Positions 63,938-64,000 of a DNA stretch of 64,000 nt are shown here, piece after piece. The stretch spans positions 930,001 through 994,000 of the forward strand of contig JMMB01000007.1 of the NCBI GenBank assembly GCA_000686145.1, given 5' to 3'. Each line of letters opens with the position of its first letter. Within the stretch, counting starts at the first letter, position 1. The notes beneath the pieces were generated by a model. That model saw nothing but the letters and a program-made list of their open reading frames with translations. It was not told where the DNA came from and ran no database searches. The translations under genes and the position numbers were made by a program. Origin of the DNA: Peptostreptococcaceae bacterium VA2. Lineage in GTDB: Bacteria > Bacillota > Clostridia > Peptostreptococcales > Peptostreptococcaceae.

Positions 63938-64000
63938 TAAAGGCTCTATATTGGTGACTACATTGATAATATTTTCTATAATATTAACAATGGTTATGAC
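63924..64000 (+). CDS. Possible PilX/GspK-like minor pilin (truncated at window end)
   Basis: An ATG at 63924, overlapping the previous stop by 14 bases, opens a frame that runs off the window: MQHNNKGSILVTTLIIFSII. A short basic start, Gly, then a hydrophobic helix without Glu at +5 resembles PilX/GspK-type minor pilins, which can lack that Glu. Only 25 residues are visible, so the call rests on position and N-terminus. Confidence 0.5.
   Translation, partial: MQHNNKGSILVTTLIIFSIILTMVM

Noticed and set aside
1-64000. CRISPR arrays, insertion sequences, prophage, tRNA or rRNA genes
   Set aside because: Gaps between genes are nearly all shorter than about 320 bp; I saw no regularly spaced repeats, transposase motifs or tRNA-like CCA/TψC-loop sequences.

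Overview
The window is a strongly A+T-rich stretch of low-GC Firmicutes chromosome. It codes almost entirely on the + strand, has strong purine-rich ribosome binding sites, many TTG and GTG starts and short terminators. It carries core sporulation genes (the whole spoIIIA operon, spoIVB, spo0A, spoIIM, ylbJ, sigK). Gene order, the electron-bifurcating lactate operon, FabK/FapR-type lipid synthesis and a SigK without a pro-sequence all point to the Peptostreptococcaceae (Clostridioides / Paraclostridium / Romboutsia group). This is inferred from gene content; no rRNA gene is present to settle the species. I see no insertion sequence, prophage, CRISPR array, tRNA or rRNA.

Layout. 1-4.5 kb: 3' part of recG, rsmD, coaD, a coiled-coil protein, and convergent ylbJ. 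4.6-11.8 kb: a lactate-use cluster (FadR-type regulator, lactate permease, lactate racemase LarA, EtfB, ferredoxin-fused EtfA, FAD-linked lactate dehydrogenase) with a recognisable promoter and palindromic operator. 11.8-15.5 kb: tmcAL (minus strand), ackA, a DUF177 protein and rpmF. 15.6-22.6 kb: the fapR-plsX-fabH-fabK-fabD-fabG-acpP-fabF operon behind a FapR-type operator. 22.7-27.8 kb: spoIIIAA to spoIIIAH. 27.9-32.6 kb: Asp23-family protein, nusB, a TsaD-like paralogue, xseA, xseB, ispA and a DUF212 membrane protein. 32.6-40.9 kb: a structured leader RNA, dxs, tlyA, recN, spoIVB, spo0A (SigH promoter with a 0A box) and a CCA-adding-type enzyme. 41-46.2 kb: a probable envelope cluster (steA, steB-like, GT2 glycosyltransferase, MraY/WecA-like membrane transferase), then a DUF3866 protein and a Nudix hydrolase. 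46.3-51.3 kb: spoIIM, a degenerate xerD, and deoB-punA-pdp for nucleoside salvage. 51.4-57.4 kb: mltG, trmR, a degenerate U32 protein, udk, a class B penicillin-binding protein and an uninterrupted sigK. 57.7-62.6 kb: two large membrane PAS sensor proteins. 62.6-64 kb: aroE and the start of a type IV prepilin-like cluster.

How the genes fit together. The lactate cluster would import lactate, interconvert its enantiomers and oxidise it with electron confurcation. The fap/fab operon builds fatty acids with feedback through FapR. The spoIIIA, spoIVB, spoIIM, ylbJ, PBP and sigK genes serve engulfment and later spore stages, under Spo0A.

Most unusual signals. (1) The two adjacent sensor kinases have complementary defects. 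The first keeps an intact ATPase domain but has Asn in place of the phospho-accepting His. The second keeps the His but has a degenerate ATPase domain and an A8 frameshift. They may be a split heteromeric kinase or a decaying pair. (2) XerD has lost three catalytic residues. (3) The U32 protein has lost two of four Fe-S cysteines and its C-terminal domain. (4) Spo0A has Leu in place of the conserved receiver Pro four residues after the phosphorylated Asp. (5) Hairpins occlude the Shine-Dalgarno sequences of spoIIM and the PBP gene. (6) An unassigned structured RNA precedes dxs.
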